A DNA stretch of 64,000 bases from Pseudomonas luteola NBRC 103146 (GCF_002091675.1 NZ_BDAE01000014.1:62001-126000); one strand, 5' to 3'. Positions 8,385 through 18,110 are shown, counted from the stretch's first letter. The notes: generated from the sequence alone by a model not told the origin. A program made the numbers and translations.

Positions 8385-10016
8385 TTAAAGCGCAGCCGTT
8401 TTTGCCTCAGTCGGCTGATTTTCTTCAGCCTTGTTTTCAGACGCTGCCTGCTGGGTAGCGGTAGCATCTTTAAGCTGGAGTACACCAGCTGTGTAGCTGC
8501 GGACTTCCTTGATCAGCGGAGCATTGTTATCCAGCGACTGACCGTAGGACGGAATGATTTCCTTAAGCTTGCTCTGCCATTCTGGCGTCGCAACCTTATC
8601 CTTGAATACTTTTTCCATCAGATGAAGCATGATGGGCGCAGCAGTCGAAGCACCTGGCGAGGCACCCAGCAGCGCAGCAACGGAACCGTCCTGTGCGGAA
8701 ACCACTTCGGTACCAAACTGCAATATGCCATTGCCGTTCGCATCTTTCTTGATGATCTGTACGCGCTGGCCGGCGGTCCAGAGCTTCCAGTCTTCCTTGC
8801 GAGCGTTCGGGTAGTAGTCCTTCAGCGCAGCGAAGCGGTCTTCATCAGACTGCATCAACTGACCAACCAGGTATTTGACCAGATCGAAGTTGTCCATTCC
8901 CACCTGCATCATGGGCCAGGTGTTGTTGCTGGTCATGGAATGCATGAGGTCCATCAGCGAGCCGTTCTTCAGAAACTTGGTCGAGAAGGTTGCGAACGGT
9001 CCGAACAGAATAACGCGCTTGCCATCCAGCGTACGGCTATCAATGTGCGGCACGGACATGGGCGGCGCGCCCACAGATGCCAGGCCGTAGGCTTTTACCC
9101 CGTGACGTTTGGCGATTTCCTGATTTTCAGTTACCAGGAACTGGCCTCCAACCGGGAAACCAGCATAGCCATTGGCTTCAGGAATACCTGTTTTCTGCAG
9201 CAGCATCAGAGAAGCGCCGCCTGCACCAATGAAGACGAAGCGGGTGTTCACTGAGGTTTCCTTGCCGCCATTGGCCAGGTCTGCAACGGTTACTTTCCAG
9301 GTGTTATCGGGGTTGCGCTTGATATCGCGCACTTCGCTGTTCACTGAAAGCTTGAACTGCGAATGATTTTCCAGCGAACCTACCAGCTGGCGAGTGATTT
9401 CACCAAAGTTTACGTCAGTCCCTGCTGGCATCCAGGTCGCTGCCACTTTCTGCGCAGGGTCACGACCTTCCATGATCAGCGGTGCCCACTGCTTGATCTG
9501 GCTGTGGTCTTCCGAGTACTGCATGCCCGCATACAGCGCGTTTTTCTGCATGGTTTCATAACGCTTGTGCAGGTAGTTGACGTTGTCGTCACCCCAGACA
9601 AAGCTCATGTGCGGCGTGGTATTGATGAACGATCTGGGGTTCTTCAATACACCGTTCTTGACCTGGAAAGACCAGAACTGACGGGAAATCTCAAAGCCTT
9701 CAGTAATCTTCGGAGGCTTGGTGACATCGATGGTGCCGTCCTTGAGTTCGGGCGTATAGTTCATTTCCGCGAAGGCAGAATGGCCCGTTCCGGCATTGTT
9801 CCAGCCGTTGGAACTTTCTTCGGCTACCTTGTCCAGACGCTCGTACATGTTGATCGTCCAGGTGGGCTCAAGCTCTTCCAGGTAGGTAGCCAGGGTAGCG
9901 CTCATGATACCGCCGCCGATCAGTACAACATCGACAGGGGCATTATCGTCGGCCCAGCTGTGTCCGGACATCGCGAACATGCTGGAGCACAGAGCAGCGA
10001 GAACACGCTTTTTCAT
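8385..10016 (-). CDS. mqo: Malate:quinone oxidoreductase
   Basis: FAD-dependent, membrane-associated oxidation of malate to oxaloacetate, passing electrons to quinone. It has 543 residues. A signal-like N-terminus (residues 1-22, ending HSWADD) resembles the exported-type Mqo of some pseudomonads. The FAD motif [14 protein letters not shown] starts near residue 30, followed by [24 protein letters not shown], which is strongly conserved in Mqo. The C-terminus is an alanine/glutamate-rich tail of about 35 residues beyond the enzyme core. AGAGAAAA precedes the ATG. Confidence 0.96.
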   Translation of the reverse strand: MKKRVLAALCSSMFAMSGHSWADDNAPVDVVLIGGGIMSATLATYLEELEPTWTINMYERLDKVAEESSNGWNNAGTGHSAFAEMNYTPELKDGTIDVTKPPKITEGFEISRQFWSFQVKNGVLKNPRSFINTTPHMSFVWGDDNVNYLHKRYETMQKNALYAGMQYSEDHSQIKQWAPLIMEGRDPAQKVAATWMPAGTDVNFGEITRQLVGSLENHSQFKLSVNSEVRDIKRNPDNTWKVTVADLANGGKETSVNTRFVFIGAGGASLMLLQKTGIPEANGYAGFPVGGQFLVTENQEIAKRHGVKAYGLASVGAPPMSVPHIDSRTLDGKRVILFGPFATFSTKFLKNGSLMDLMHSMTSNNTWPMMQVGMDNFDLVKYLVGQLMQSDEDRFAALKDYYPNARKEDWKLWTAGQRVQIIKKDANGNGILQFGTEVVSAQDGSVAALLGASPGASTAAPIMLHLMEKVFKDKVATPEWQSKLKEIIPSYGQSLDNNAPLIKEVRSYTAGVLQLKDATATQQAASENKAEENQPTEAKTAAL

Positions 10017-10040
10017 GCAGATTTTCTCTAGTTAGGCATA

Positions 10041-10094
10041 CAAGCAAATGAAATCAGATAGCGCTGTCTTATCGGCCATCTACACATTTGCTTG
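10041..10094. repeat. Ten-base inverted repeat upstream of mqo
   Basis: CAAGCAAATG (10041-10050) and CATTTGCTTG (10085-10094) are perfect inverted copies 34 bp apart, 25-78 bp upstream of the mqo ATG. They could be paired operator half-sites or a leader hairpin. The rest of 10017-10690 contains no gene I can support. Confidence 0.5.
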
Positions 10095-10536
10095 AGTGGG
10101 CAAGGCACACTTTTTTTTGAATCTGTAACGCATCAGGTCGAATGAAAGGTCGGGTCGATTCGACATGAAACACGCGTACAGCCAAAAAAATTCAAGGTCC
10201 GGATCAAGAGGTGGCAGGACATCCACTCGAAAATGTCACTACATTGCGTTGGGTGTAGCGGATACATCATGAGAGGTTTATCTGGGCGCTCAGTGAAACG
10301 TGTCCAGTAGAATATCGCGAAAAAGCCGCGACGGAAAGTCACACCTTAAAGTTCCGGTCAATAAGACTAAAGTTTAATGTCTGGCAGGAAGTCGGCAGGA
10401 CATTATCATCGACACGTGCAGGTCGTCCGGTATTGCTCTGCTCGTTCTGTCCTCCCTCCTGTACCAGCCTGCAATCAACACCTAGGCTTCCTATCCTCGC
10501 GTGGTAAGACGACCATGTTGTCTTCTGCAGGAGACG

Positions 10537-10548
10537 CTGACCGGTCAG
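10537..10548. promoter_or_regulatory. CTGAC-palindrome, TetR-operator-like
   Basis: CTGACCGGTCAG is a perfect 12-bp palindrome followed by TC. Related palindromes occur at 19075 and 61267. No TetR gene is in the window. It lies about 240 bp upstream of the enolase-family gene. Confidence 0.3.
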
Positions 10549-10697
10549 TCATCACCTTTTCAGATTTGAAAAAATAAATTACTTGATCTGCTTATAAGCT
10601 TACTGAGGTTACATATCCGCCAGGATTAGCCTTTTAGAGCCTATTTGGCGTAATTTTTCAATTCTATTAAAGTCTCAAGCTGGAAGCTGTAGCCTCC

Positions 10698-10751
10698 TTG
10701 ACAAAATAGCGCTCAAGAAAAATACTGTGTCACGTGGTATGACGACATACC
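10698..10751 (+). promoter_or_regulatory. Promoter and operator of the enolase-family gene
   Basis: TTGACA (10698-10703), a 17-bp spacer and AATACT (10721-10726) form a good sigma-70 promoter. Just after the expected start point lies the dyad GGTATG-ACGA-CATACC (10736-10751), placed to block transcription. The sequence suits a GntR-type repressor such as the one encoded at 18118, though that link is inference. Confidence 0.55.
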
Positions 10752-10779
10752 GGAAATTGCTCCAAAAAGAACAATAGTC

Positions 10780-11952
10780 ATGGACAGCCTTCCTCTTATG
10801 AATATCTCCCGTGTCAGTGTCGATGTGTTTTCCTATCCCACTCGCCGTGCTGTCGATAGCGCAGGGCATTCCCATCCGGGAGATGAAGTCCAGGCCCGTA
10901 TGGCATTGTTGAAGATCACCACGGAGGACGGTTGCGAAGGTTATGCCTTTGGCGCTCCGGAACTGCTTCGCCCATACATCATTGACAATTTTGTACGCAA
11001 GGTACTGGTTGGACAGAACGCGCTTAATCGTGAACGACTCTGGCAGGATCTGGCGCATTGGCAGCGGGGAAGTGCAGGTCAACTTACCGACCGCAGCCTG
11101 GCCCTGGTGGAGCAAGCGCTCTGGGATTGGGCTGGCCGCAAGTTCCAGGTCCCAGTCTACAAGCTGTTGGGTGGCTACCGAGACAAGGTCTTGGCCTATG
11201 GTTCTACCATGTGTGGCGATGATTTGCCTGATGGCCTGTCAACACCTGACGAATATGCGCGTTTTGCCGAAAAGCTCGTAGCCCGTGGTTACAAGGGTAT
11301 CAAGCTGCATACCTGGATGCCGCCCATTTCCTTCGCACCCGATGCCAAGATGGACGTAAAAGCCTGTGCCGCCGTACGTGAGGCAGTAGGCCCGGATATT
11401 GCCCTGATGCTTGATGGCTACCACTGGTACAACCGTACTGATGCCCTCTACATCGGACGCGAAATCGAAAAGCTGGGTTTTGCCTGGTTTGAAGAGCCTA
11501 TGATGGAGGAGTCCGCAGAGTCGTATGCCTGGCTGGCTGAAAACCTCACCATTCCTGTATTGGGGCCTGAAAGCCTGGGCGGCAAGTATCACAGCCGCGC
11601 GGGGTGGGTGAGTGGAAAGTCCTGTGACATTCTACGCGCCGGGGTAGCTGGCGTAGGCGGTATTGGCCCATGCGTCAAAGTCGCTCACCTGGCTGAGGCG
11701 TTCGGATTGGATTGTGAAGTTCATGGTAATGGTGCACCCAATCTGGCTGTCGTGGGTGGAATCAAGAACTGCTCCTGGTACGAGCGCGGGCTATTGCATC
11801 CGTTCTTGGAGTATGACGACGTACCTGCCTATCTCAACAGTATCGTCGACCCCATGGACAAGGACGGTTACGTCCACCTGCCTGACCGTCCTGGCCTGGG
11901 TGAGGACATCAACTTTGCCTATATCGAAGCCCATATCGTGAGCCAGCACTGA
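10780..11952 (+). CDS. Enolase-superfamily sugar-acid enzyme, mandelate racemase subgroup
   Basis: Mg-dependent enzyme that abstracts the proton alpha to a carboxylate; family members dehydrate or isomerise sugar acids. The protein has 390 residues. The N-terminal capping domain covers about 1-125. In the barrel the catalytic KxK reads KGIKLH near 170, the three metal ligands lie in MLDGYHW, WFEEPM and LGPESL, and the second base is the histidine of CEVHGNGAPN. All active-site residues of the subgroup are present. It leads an oligogalacturonate-use cluster, so a galactarate, galactarolactone or related hexarate substrate is plausible; the exact reaction cannot be read from sequence. Confidence 0.88.
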   Translation: MDSLPLMNISRVSVDVFSYPTRRAVDSAGHSHPGDEVQARMALLKITTEDGCEGYAFGAPELLRPYIIDNFVRKVLVGQNALNRERLWQDLAHWQRGSAGQLTDRSLALVEQALWDWAGRKFQVPVYKLLGGYRDKVLAYGSTMCGDDLPDGLSTPDEYARFAEKLVARGYKGIKLHTWMPPISFAPDAKMDVKACAAVREAVGPDIALMLDGYHWYNRTDALYIGREIEKLGFAWFEEPMMEESAESYAWLAENLTIPVLGPESLGGKYHSRAGWVSGKSCDILRAGVAGVGGIGPCVKVAHLAEAFGLDCEVHGNGAPNLAVVGGIKNCSWYERGLLHPFLEYDDVPAYLNSIVDPMDKDGYVHLPDRPGLGEDINFAYIEAHIVSQH

Positions 11953-11962
11953 TCCACGGTTG

Positions 11963-11987
11963 TGCCTGGGCTAATCATGCCCAGGCA
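11963..11987 (+). terminator. Stem-loop after the enolase-family gene
   Basis: Nine-pair perfect stem TGCCTGGGC/GCCCAGGCA with a 7-nt loop, 11 bp after the stop. The following T tract is weak. Confidence 0.55.
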
Positions 11988-12019
11988 GGTCTTGAACAAT
12001 TATAAAAAAGGACTGAGCT

Positions 12020-12283
12020 ATGAACCTGAACACCTTTCGCCTCTCGCATGTCTTCTTCGAGTGCCTGGCCCGTATCTCCAGGCGAGTACCGGAACTGTAT
12101 AACCTGGGGCTGGCTGGTACAGCGCACATTCATGCTCAGTCCTCCTCGTGCATCGCCTCGATACCCTGCCGTATCAACCGGCTACAGGCTTTCCGCTCCT
12201 GTTCTCTTGTTGCTCTGCCATTACCTCTGGCGATGACCGGCCGATGTAATGGTCGGCGCGGCCGGGCCAAAAGTCCTGCCTAA
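12020..12283 (+). other. Doubtful 87-codon frame, possible decayed gene
   Basis: This lies in the 485-bp gap before the porin gene. An AAAGGA site precedes the ATG at good spacing, yet the translation (starting MNLNTFRLSHVFF, rich in Ser, Cys and Arg) matches nothing I recognise. An overlapping frame (12048-12236) is also open and ends in a hydrophobic stretch. The start looks genuine while the body does not, as if a gene had been deleted or eroded here. It could equally be an untranslated leader. Confidence 0.2.
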
Positions 12284-12436
12284 GCGCCGCTGGCAGGCCT
12301 GGCTTGCCGTTCGCGTGTTAACCATCTGAACCAATCGTGCCGCCGAATAGATCGGGAGCCGTACACCCCTGAATGCCGGGCTGTTACCGCTTAAGCCTAT
12401 TCAATCTCTCTGTACGTTATTAACAAGAATAAGATC

Positions 12437-13171
12437 ATGAAGATAACAATAAAGACGCTAGCTGTTGCGACCTCTCTGGGAATCACCGTTTTGGCAGGCA
12501 ATGCTCAGGCTGCCGATTCGGGTTATATCAACTATCGGCACCAGTATTTAGAAGACTCCAAACTTCACTCTGATCGCGTTCTGATCGGTATACGTCTGGA
12601 CAATGGACTCGGTTTCGAAGGGGAACTGAAGTACAAGACTGGAGGCAGCCGTAAGGACGTCGCGTTTGATAACACCGTAGGGGATGGTCACGAATTTACG
12701 GCTGATTATCGGTACTCCCTCACTCCTCAATGGACGATTGCACCCTTTATAAGTTTGGTTGCAGTGGAAAACGCAACGACTTATCGAACCGGCGCGCGCC
12801 TGGGTTACAAGGTAAACAATCAGTGGACAATCAGCGGACGCTACCGCTACGAGGCCCGCAAGCTGGATCGCAATCAGGTCGACAACTCCGTGCCTGATAG
12901 AGCCAAGCGTGACCAGCACGTCCATCGCTTCGATGGCTGGCTGGGCTATGCCCCGGGCGGGAAATGGTCATATGAATATAACTTGGTTTATTTCAAGGCC
13001 GACTATACCCGTTATAACGGTAAGAAAAATGATTATGAACAGGCATTGGCTTTTAAATATAAATTAGATAAACGCTGGCAACCGTTCTTCGAAGTAGGTG
13101 ATGTAAAAGTTAACTCTACTGATAGTGATCGCCAAATGCGCTTACGTGTAGGGGTGCATTACAGCTTTTAA
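12437..13171 (+). CDS. kdgM: Oligogalacturonate-specific porin, KdgM family
   Basis: Outer-membrane beta-barrel channel for pectin fragments. It has 244 residues, a cleavable signal peptide (residues 1-25, ending NAQA-AD) and a C-terminal phenylalanine (HYSF) required for barrel assembly. The mature part is rich in alternating aromatic/polar strands (YINYRHQYLED, GYKVNNQWTISGRYRYE, YEYNLVYFKADY). KdgM proteins are small 12-strand porins of this length with a basic pore lining; many Arg and Lys residues are visible. It lies upstream of a TogT-like carrier and ogl, which supports the assignment. Confidence 0.9.
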   Translation: MKITIKTLAVATSLGITVLAGNAQAADSGYINYRHQYLEDSKLHSDRVLIGIRLDNGLGFEGELKYKTGGSRKDVAFDNTVGDGHEFTADYRYSLTPQWTIAPFISLVAVENATTYRTGARLGYKVNNQWTISGRYRYEARKLDRNQVDNSVPDRAKRDQHVHRFDGWLGYAPGGKWSYEYNLVYFKADYTRYNGKKNDYEQALAFKYKLDKRWQPFFEVGDVKVNSTDSDRQMRLRVGVHYSF

Positions 13172-13289
13172 AAAGTAATCGCTATAAAACGCAAAATAAA
13201 TAATCGTGAAGTTGCAATGAAGATGATTTGAAATACAGACCCACGGGTTTGCATCTCAAGTAACTCATTGACGTTGCCTTCATTCGTGC

Positions 13290-13319
13290 TTCTGAAACAA
13301 CAAGAACATCATTTCAGAA
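13290..13319. repeat. Inverted repeat upstream of togT
   Basis: TTCTGAAA (13290-13297) and TTTCAGAA (13312-13319) are perfect inverted copies 14 bp apart, about 37-66 bp before the togT ATG. It may be an operator or a leader hairpin. The half-site TGAAA recalls KdgR boxes but the spacing is wrong for one. Confidence 0.4.
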
Positions 13320-13355
13320 CAACGAAGTCATGTTCTCTTTTATTCGGTGAATAAT

Positions 13356-14918
13356 ATGAGAAGCGATACTGCTGGGCACCACGTAGGGCGGAAAATCACG
13401 CTAAGGCATCAATTGGCGTATGGAGGAGGTAACTTACTGGGTAGCGGAGCACTTGCTATCAGCGGCGCCTGGTTATTGTATTTTTATACGACGTTCTGTG
13501 GTCTATCGATGATCCAAGCGTCACTGATCTTTTCCATTGCAACCGTTATCGATGCAATCAGTAATCCTTTGATGGGTTATCTCACCGATAACTTCGGTAA
13601 TACCTGGCTGGGCAGGCGTTTTGGACGTCGCCGCTTTTTCCTGTTGATTGGCGTACCGCTGATGGTGTTCTACCCACTACTTTGGGTGGAGGGATTCGGC
13701 TTTTGGTATTACCTCAGCACATATGTAATTTTTGAGCTGATCTATACGTCTATCATGGTCCCCTATGAAACCCTGGCGACCGAGATGACGGACGACTTCG
13801 CTGTTCGTTCGAAGCTGACAGGTTATAAGGCTATCTTCGGAAAGATTGCCAACTTTCTGGCCGCCTTCATCCCCGGCCAATACATCCTGATCTATGGAAA
13901 GAACTCCGCTGAGCCGTTTTTCCTGACTGGATTAACCTACGGCGCGATTCTCATGGGTGCAGTGGCCTGTCTGTATTTCTCGACATGGGAACGCAGTAGC
14001 GAAGAAACCCAGATCCGCAAGGCCAAGCAGTCATTGGGCCGTACGCTGCTGTCACTGGTGCAGGACACGTACTCGACCTTTGCGCTGAGGATTTTCCGTA
14101 AGCACCTTGGCATGTATCTGTTTGGATTTGGCGCAGAGTGGCTGTTTGCTACGGTATTCACGTACTTCGTGATCTTTGTTTTGCAGTACGACCCAACTAT
14201 CGTTGCAGGACTCAACAGCTTGAGTTCGATCATGCAGCTGTTCTCCACCGCACTTTTCATAGCGTTTTGTGTAAAGTGGGGCTTCAGCAAGCCGTACATT
14301 CTTGCCTTGTCCGTCGTAATGTTTGCCGTTGGCTGCTACAGCCTGTTGCACTTCTTTGACCTGCCAACCCATGTCGCCACCATTGCGATCTTCACTATCA
14401 CCGTTATTTTCGGTATCGGCACGGGTGGTGTGTATTACATCCCGTGGACGGTCTATACCTTCCTGGCGGATGTGGACGAAATCTATACCGGCCGTCGTCG
14501 CGAGGGCATCTATGCAGGTTCGATGACATTCTGCGGCAAGATCGTCCGCTCCATCATTGTCTTCATTATGGGGGCTATCCTGAGCTACTACGGGTTCCAG
14601 TCCAAGGCTCAGACCCAGCCGGAAACGGCTGTAACGGCCATCGCCCTGGTGTTCTGTATCGGTGTTGTCAGTCTTGCCTTGATCGCAATCGTCTATAGCA
14701 CGCAGATGCGTCTGAATCGTCAGACGCACAAAGTTGTCCTGGATGAAGTGGCTCGTGTGAAGGCAGGTGGCAACCCTCTGGACATCAAGCCTGATGCCCG
14801 TGCGGTGATTGAAGATCTGGTAGGACATCCTTACGAAGAGTGCTGGGGTAACAATGCACTCTGCAGGAGGATGCAGATTACGCCAGAATTCGCACCAACG
14901 CCCAAGACAGCCATGTAA
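13356..14918 (+). CDS. togT: TogT-like oligogalacturonide carrier, GPH family
   Basis: Inner-membrane glycoside-pentoside-hexuronide:cation symporter, 520 residues, about 12 helices. The ATG at 13356 has GGTGA five bases upstream; a GTG at 13347 is less likely. Family marks are the ATVIDAISNPLMGYLTD segment near residue 65, GRRFGRRRFFLLIG, VPYETLATEMTDDFAVRSKLTGYKAIFG near 140, and a long cytoplasmic C-tail. Placement between the KdgM porin and oligogalacturonate lyase gives the substrate: saturated or unsaturated galacturonate oligomers entering the cytoplasm (inference from context and known TogT proteins). Confidence 0.88.
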   Translation: MRSDTAGHHVGRKITLRHQLAYGGGNLLGSGALAISGAWLLYFYTTFCGLSMIQASLIFSIATVIDAISNPLMGYLTDNFGNTWLGRRFGRRRFFLLIGVPLMVFYPLLWVEGFGFWYYLSTYVIFELIYTSIMVPYETLATEMTDDFAVRSKLTGYKAIFGKIANFLAAFIPGQYILIYGKNSAEPFFLTGLTYGAILMGAVACLYFSTWERSSEETQIRKAKQSLGRTLLSLVQDTYSTFALRIFRKHLGMYLFGFGAEWLFATVFTYFVIFVLQYDPTIVAGLNSLSSIMQLFSTALFIAFCVKWGFSKPYILALSVVMFAVGCYSLLHFFDLPTHVATIAIFTITVIFGIGTGGVYYIPWTVYTFLADVDEIYTGRRREGIYAGSMTFCGKIVRSIIVFIMGAILSYYGFQSKAQTQPETAVTAIALVFCIGVVSLALIAIVYSTQMRLNRQTHKVVLDEVARVKAGGNPLDIKPDARAVIEDLVGHPYEECWGNNALCRRMQITPEFAPTPKTAM

Positions 14919-14925
14919 CCGCTAT

Positions 14926-14944
14926 GGCACTGGTACTCAGTGCC
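14926..14944 (+). terminator. Stem-loop after togT
   Basis: Perfect seven-pair stem GGCACTG/CAGTGCC with a GTACT loop, 8 bp after the stop. Only a T-poor tail follows, so it may be a weak terminator or an mRNA-end hairpin. Confidence 0.45.
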
Positions 14945-15051
14945 GGTGCCTGCTTACTCTTCTGACAAGGCATTCGCCCGCCATAAAAAGACTATTCCGC
15001 TTGGTGGGCCGAAATGTAAGCAGTGCTGATCCTTGCAACTGGATTGTCTAG

Positions 15052-16782
15052 ATGAATGCTCTGGATATCACCGTTATTGCTCTGTATCTGCTGTTCATCG
15101 TATGGGCAGCCTGGTGCTTTCGTCGTTACGCACAGAGCAGCAGTCAGTTCATCAATGGCGGTGGTTCCATGCCCTGGTGGATGGCCGGAGCGACTGCCTT
15201 TATGACGCAGTTCAGCGCTTGGACGTTTACCGGCGCCGCAGGAAAGGCCTTTACCGATGGCTTTCCCGTTCTGGTCCTGTTCTGGGGCAATGCTCTGGGA
15301 TTTTTCATCGCCTGTCTGTTCTTTGCGGCACGTTACCGCAAGCTTCGGGTTGAAACCTCGATGCAGGTGATTGCCCTGCGTTTTGGCAAGCCGACCGAGC
15401 AACTCTTTACCTGGTTGCAGTTCCCGCTCTCAACCCTCACGGCCGCCATCTGGCTTAATGGATTGGCCTATATCCTCGCGTCGATGACCGGCTTTGGCAT
15501 GGTACCGACCCTGCTCATCACCGGTACGGTCATTACCTTCATTTCCGCCAGTGGCGGTGCCTGGACAGTCAACGCAACCAACGTCATCCAGCTGGTTCTG
15601 ATCTTGGCAATTACCCTGGTAACCGGCTGCTTTGCGCTATACACAGGCGGTGGGCCAGGCAATATCGTCGAGCGCTTTCCCGTGGATTTTTGGCAGGGGC
15701 ACGACATGAGTTTGTGGCAGATCCTGTTGTTCTGGATTGCCATGATCCTGATGCAGCAGGTGCTGTCGACCAACAACGCGATTACCTGCTATCGCTTTCT
15801 GGTTACTCGAAACGAGCATGAGGCTCGGCGGGCAGCCTTTCTGGCCGGGGTTCTTTTTGTGGTCGGCCCTGTCCTATGGTTTATTCCGCCGTGGGTAGCC
15901 GCCACGCAAGGTGCAGATCTTGTGGGGCAGTACCCTCAACTGGGCGAGCAGGCAGGAAACGCGGCCTATCTCTACTTTGTTCAACAGGCAATGCCAGCCG
16001 GTACGGTCGGGCTTACATTAGCCGCGATGGTGGCTGCGACCATTGCTCCCATGAGCACTGCGCTCAATCGCAATGCGGGGATCTTTATTCGTAATGTTTA
16101 TCAGCGTCCTGCCCATGGGTAGGCCCACTTGCTTGCCATGGGTCGCTGGGTGACGCTGCTCAATGGCGCCCTGGCCACCCTGACAGCGTGGTGGATGGCC
16201 GAGCAGGAAGGCATAGGGTTCTTCGAGCTGGCAATGATGGTCAGCTCCCTGTTTCTTCTGCCCCTTTCCATTCCTGCTCTGTTGGCTGTGGTCGTACGAC
16301 AGACCCCGGATTGGGCGGGTTGGAGTACGGTGCTGGTCGGCGCAGCGGTATCGCTGATCTTTTATATTGGCTTCAACCCCGTGGCGCTTCCTGCGTGGTT
16401 GGGTGCGTATACGCTCACCGAACGTGAGGCGAGCGATCTGAAGTTTGGGGTGACGGTTCTGGCGCATGTGGTTTTCACGGGTGGTTTTTTTATCGGGACC
16501 CGCGTCTGGTATAGCCCTACCCGTAACACCGAGAGGCGGCAACAGCTCACGCTATTCTTTCGCAATATGTATCGTCCCCTGCAGCCCGATGAGATTGCCT
16601 GCGTCGATCCTTCCCAAGCCAGGAGGCTAGGCGCCCTGGTAACAGGTATGGGGCTGCTTTTACTTCCACTTCTTCTATTGGCTGAGGCTCCCCAGGGGCG
16701 CTGGTTGCATGCCGCTATTGTAGGAACGGTACTGATATCAGGATTAGCACTGCGACATTGGGCAGGCAGTAGTAGAACATAA
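15052..16782 (+). pseudogene. Sodium:solute symporter (SSS family) split by in-frame amber codon
   Basis: One continuous frame of 577 codons encodes a full SSS transporter but contains TAG at 16120-16122, codon 357. The first part (356 residues) has the family N-terminus with GGGSMPWWMAGATAFMTQFSAWTFTGAAG and ends near FIRNVYQRPAHG. The second part resumes at once with AHLLAMGRWVTLLNG and about five more helices, ending near HWAGSSRT. No bases appear lost, so a single point change explains it. The second half could start at TTG 16129 or ATG 16138, but neither half would be a complete carrier. Alternatives are amber readthrough, suppression or a base-call error. It is a second probable uronate carrier in the pectin island. 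Confidence 0.85.
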
Positions 16783-16816
16783 GCAGATAATAAGTGTTTA
16801 ACGCTCAGAACTAAGA

Positions 16817-16836
16817 CTTCGTTATCGATAGCGAAG
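16817..16836. promoter_or_regulatory. Twenty-base palindrome upstream of ogl
   Basis: CTTCG-Y-TATCGATA-R-CGAAG, with only one mismatched pair, has no loop and so is more likely a protein-binding site than a terminator. It lies 73 bp before the ogl ATG and 34 bp after the symporter stop. Confidence 0.45.
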
Positions 16837-16909
16837 AGGGCGAATCCATATTGTTGAGCAACTTATAAACAGTCCAATAGAACGTCATTGAAAACAACAG
16901 AGGTGTGTT

Positions 16910-18076
16910 ATGGCAAAGGGTTCCCATATTGAACTGGATTACCATACGTATAGTGATGAAGGTACTGGTGCTGAAGTAACACGCCTTACACCCACCGATA
17001 CAGTGTGTCACCGAAACTATTTTTATCAGAAATGTTTTACCAATGATGGTGCCAAGCTGTTATTTGCAGCCGAGTTTGATAATAACCGTAATTATTATCT
17101 ACTCGATATTCAGAAAAAACAGGCGGTACAGCTAACGGAAGGCGCTGGTGATAATACTTTTGGCGGCTTTTTATCTCAAGATGACCGTTATCTCTATTAT
17201 GTGAAAAACGAGCGTCAGTTACGCCGTGTGGAGTTGGCAACGCTGGAGGAAACAACGGTCTATCAGGTAGCCGGTGATTGGGTTGGGTATGGTACATGGG
17301 TAGCGAACAGTGCCTGCACAAGCCTAGTTGGAATCGAGATCGCCCGCTCGGACTGGACGCCGCTGACCGACTGGGAAGTGTTCCGGACATTCTTTACCAG
17401 TAACCCCCATTGCCGACTGATTCGCGTCGATTTGGGCACAGGAGAGGCTCGTGTCGTTCACGAAAACACGATCTGGCTCGGGCATCCCATTTATCGCCCC
17501 TATCACGATCATACTGTTGCGTTCTGCCATGAAGGTCCTCATGACATGGTGGATGCCCGGATGTGGCTGGTCGATGAGGACGGCTCCAATGTACGCAAGG
17601 TGCGGGAGCAGAAGCCGGGGGAGAGTTGTACCCACGAGTTCTGGGTGCCGGATGGCTCCGCCATGATCTATGTCATCTATCCAAAGGGCCAGCAGGCGCG
17701 GCAGATCTGGCGATTTGATCCCGACACCGAAACCAATGAGATGCTGATGGAGATGCCGGCCTGCTCGCACCTGATGAGCAATGAAGACGGCACGATGCTG
17801 GTAGGTGACGGTTCCGGTACGCCTGTCGATGTAAAGGACACTCAGGGGTATACAATCGAGAACGACCCCTGGCTTTATGTCTTCGACGTGAAACGCCAGC
17901 AAACTGCGCGCCTGGCTGCGCACAATAGCTCCTGGCGGGTACTGGATGGCGACAGACAGGTGACCCATCCACATCCATCGTTCACGCCGGATAATCGCAA
18001 GGTGTTATTCAGCTCCGATTTCGAAGGCAAGCCCGCCGTGTATCTGGCAACGCTGCCCGACACGTTGTTTACCTGA
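16910..18076 (+). CDS. ogl: Oligogalacturonate lyase (polysaccharide lyase family 22)
   Basis: Cytoplasmic enzyme that cleaves short galacturonate oligomers to 4-deoxy-L-threo-5-hexosulose uronate. It has 388 residues, the normal length, folding as a seven-bladed propeller. Conserved segments are DTVCHRNYFYQKCFTNDG near residue 30, GHPIYRPYHDHTVAFCHEGPHD near 190, ACSHLMSNEDG near 285 and QVTHPHPSFTPDN near 350. The Q-x-x-H-P-H pattern plus the upstream CSH histidine match the metal ligands described for Ogl. AGAGG precedes the ATG. The next pathway enzymes (KduI, KduD, KdgK, KdgA) are not in the window. Confidence 0.96.
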   Translation: MAKGSHIELDYHTYSDEGTGAEVTRLTPTDTVCHRNYFYQKCFTNDGAKLLFAAEFDNNRNYYLLDIQKKQAVQLTEGAGDNTFGGFLSQDDRYLYYVKNERQLRRVELATLEETTVYQVAGDWVGYGTWVANSACTSLVGIEIARSDWTPLTDWEVFRTFFTSNPHCRLIRVDLGTGEARVVHENTIWLGHPIYRPYHDHTVAFCHEGPHDMVDARMWLVDEDGSNVRKVREQKPGESCTHEFWVPDGSAMIYVIYPKGQQARQIWRFDPDTETNEMLMEMPACSHLMSNEDGTMLVGDGSGTPVDVKDTQGYTIENDPWLYVFDVKRQQTARLAAHNSSWRVLDGDRQVTHPHPSFTPDNRKVLFSSDFEGKPAVYLATLPDTLFT

Positions 18077-18085
18077 TTGACATGT

Positions 18086-18110
18086 CATGCCCGGCCAGTG
18101 GCTGGGCATG
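18086..18110. terminator. Bidirectional stem-loop between ogl and the GntR gene
   Basis: Eleven-pair stem with one mismatch, CATGCCCGGCC/GGCTGGGCATG around AGT, lies between convergent genes (stops at 18076 and 18118). There is no long T tract on either side. Confidence 0.6.

Noticed and set aside
10133-10577. Two short frames (10133-10342 minus, 10377-10577 plus) between mqo and the enolase-family gene
   Set aside because: No ribosome sites, no family likeness, and cysteine/serine-rich composition typical of non-coding DNA.
14052-14828. 258-codon minus-strand frame opposite togT
   Set aside because: Antisense shadow of a clear membrane carrier; composition is typical of a reverse reading of a transporter.
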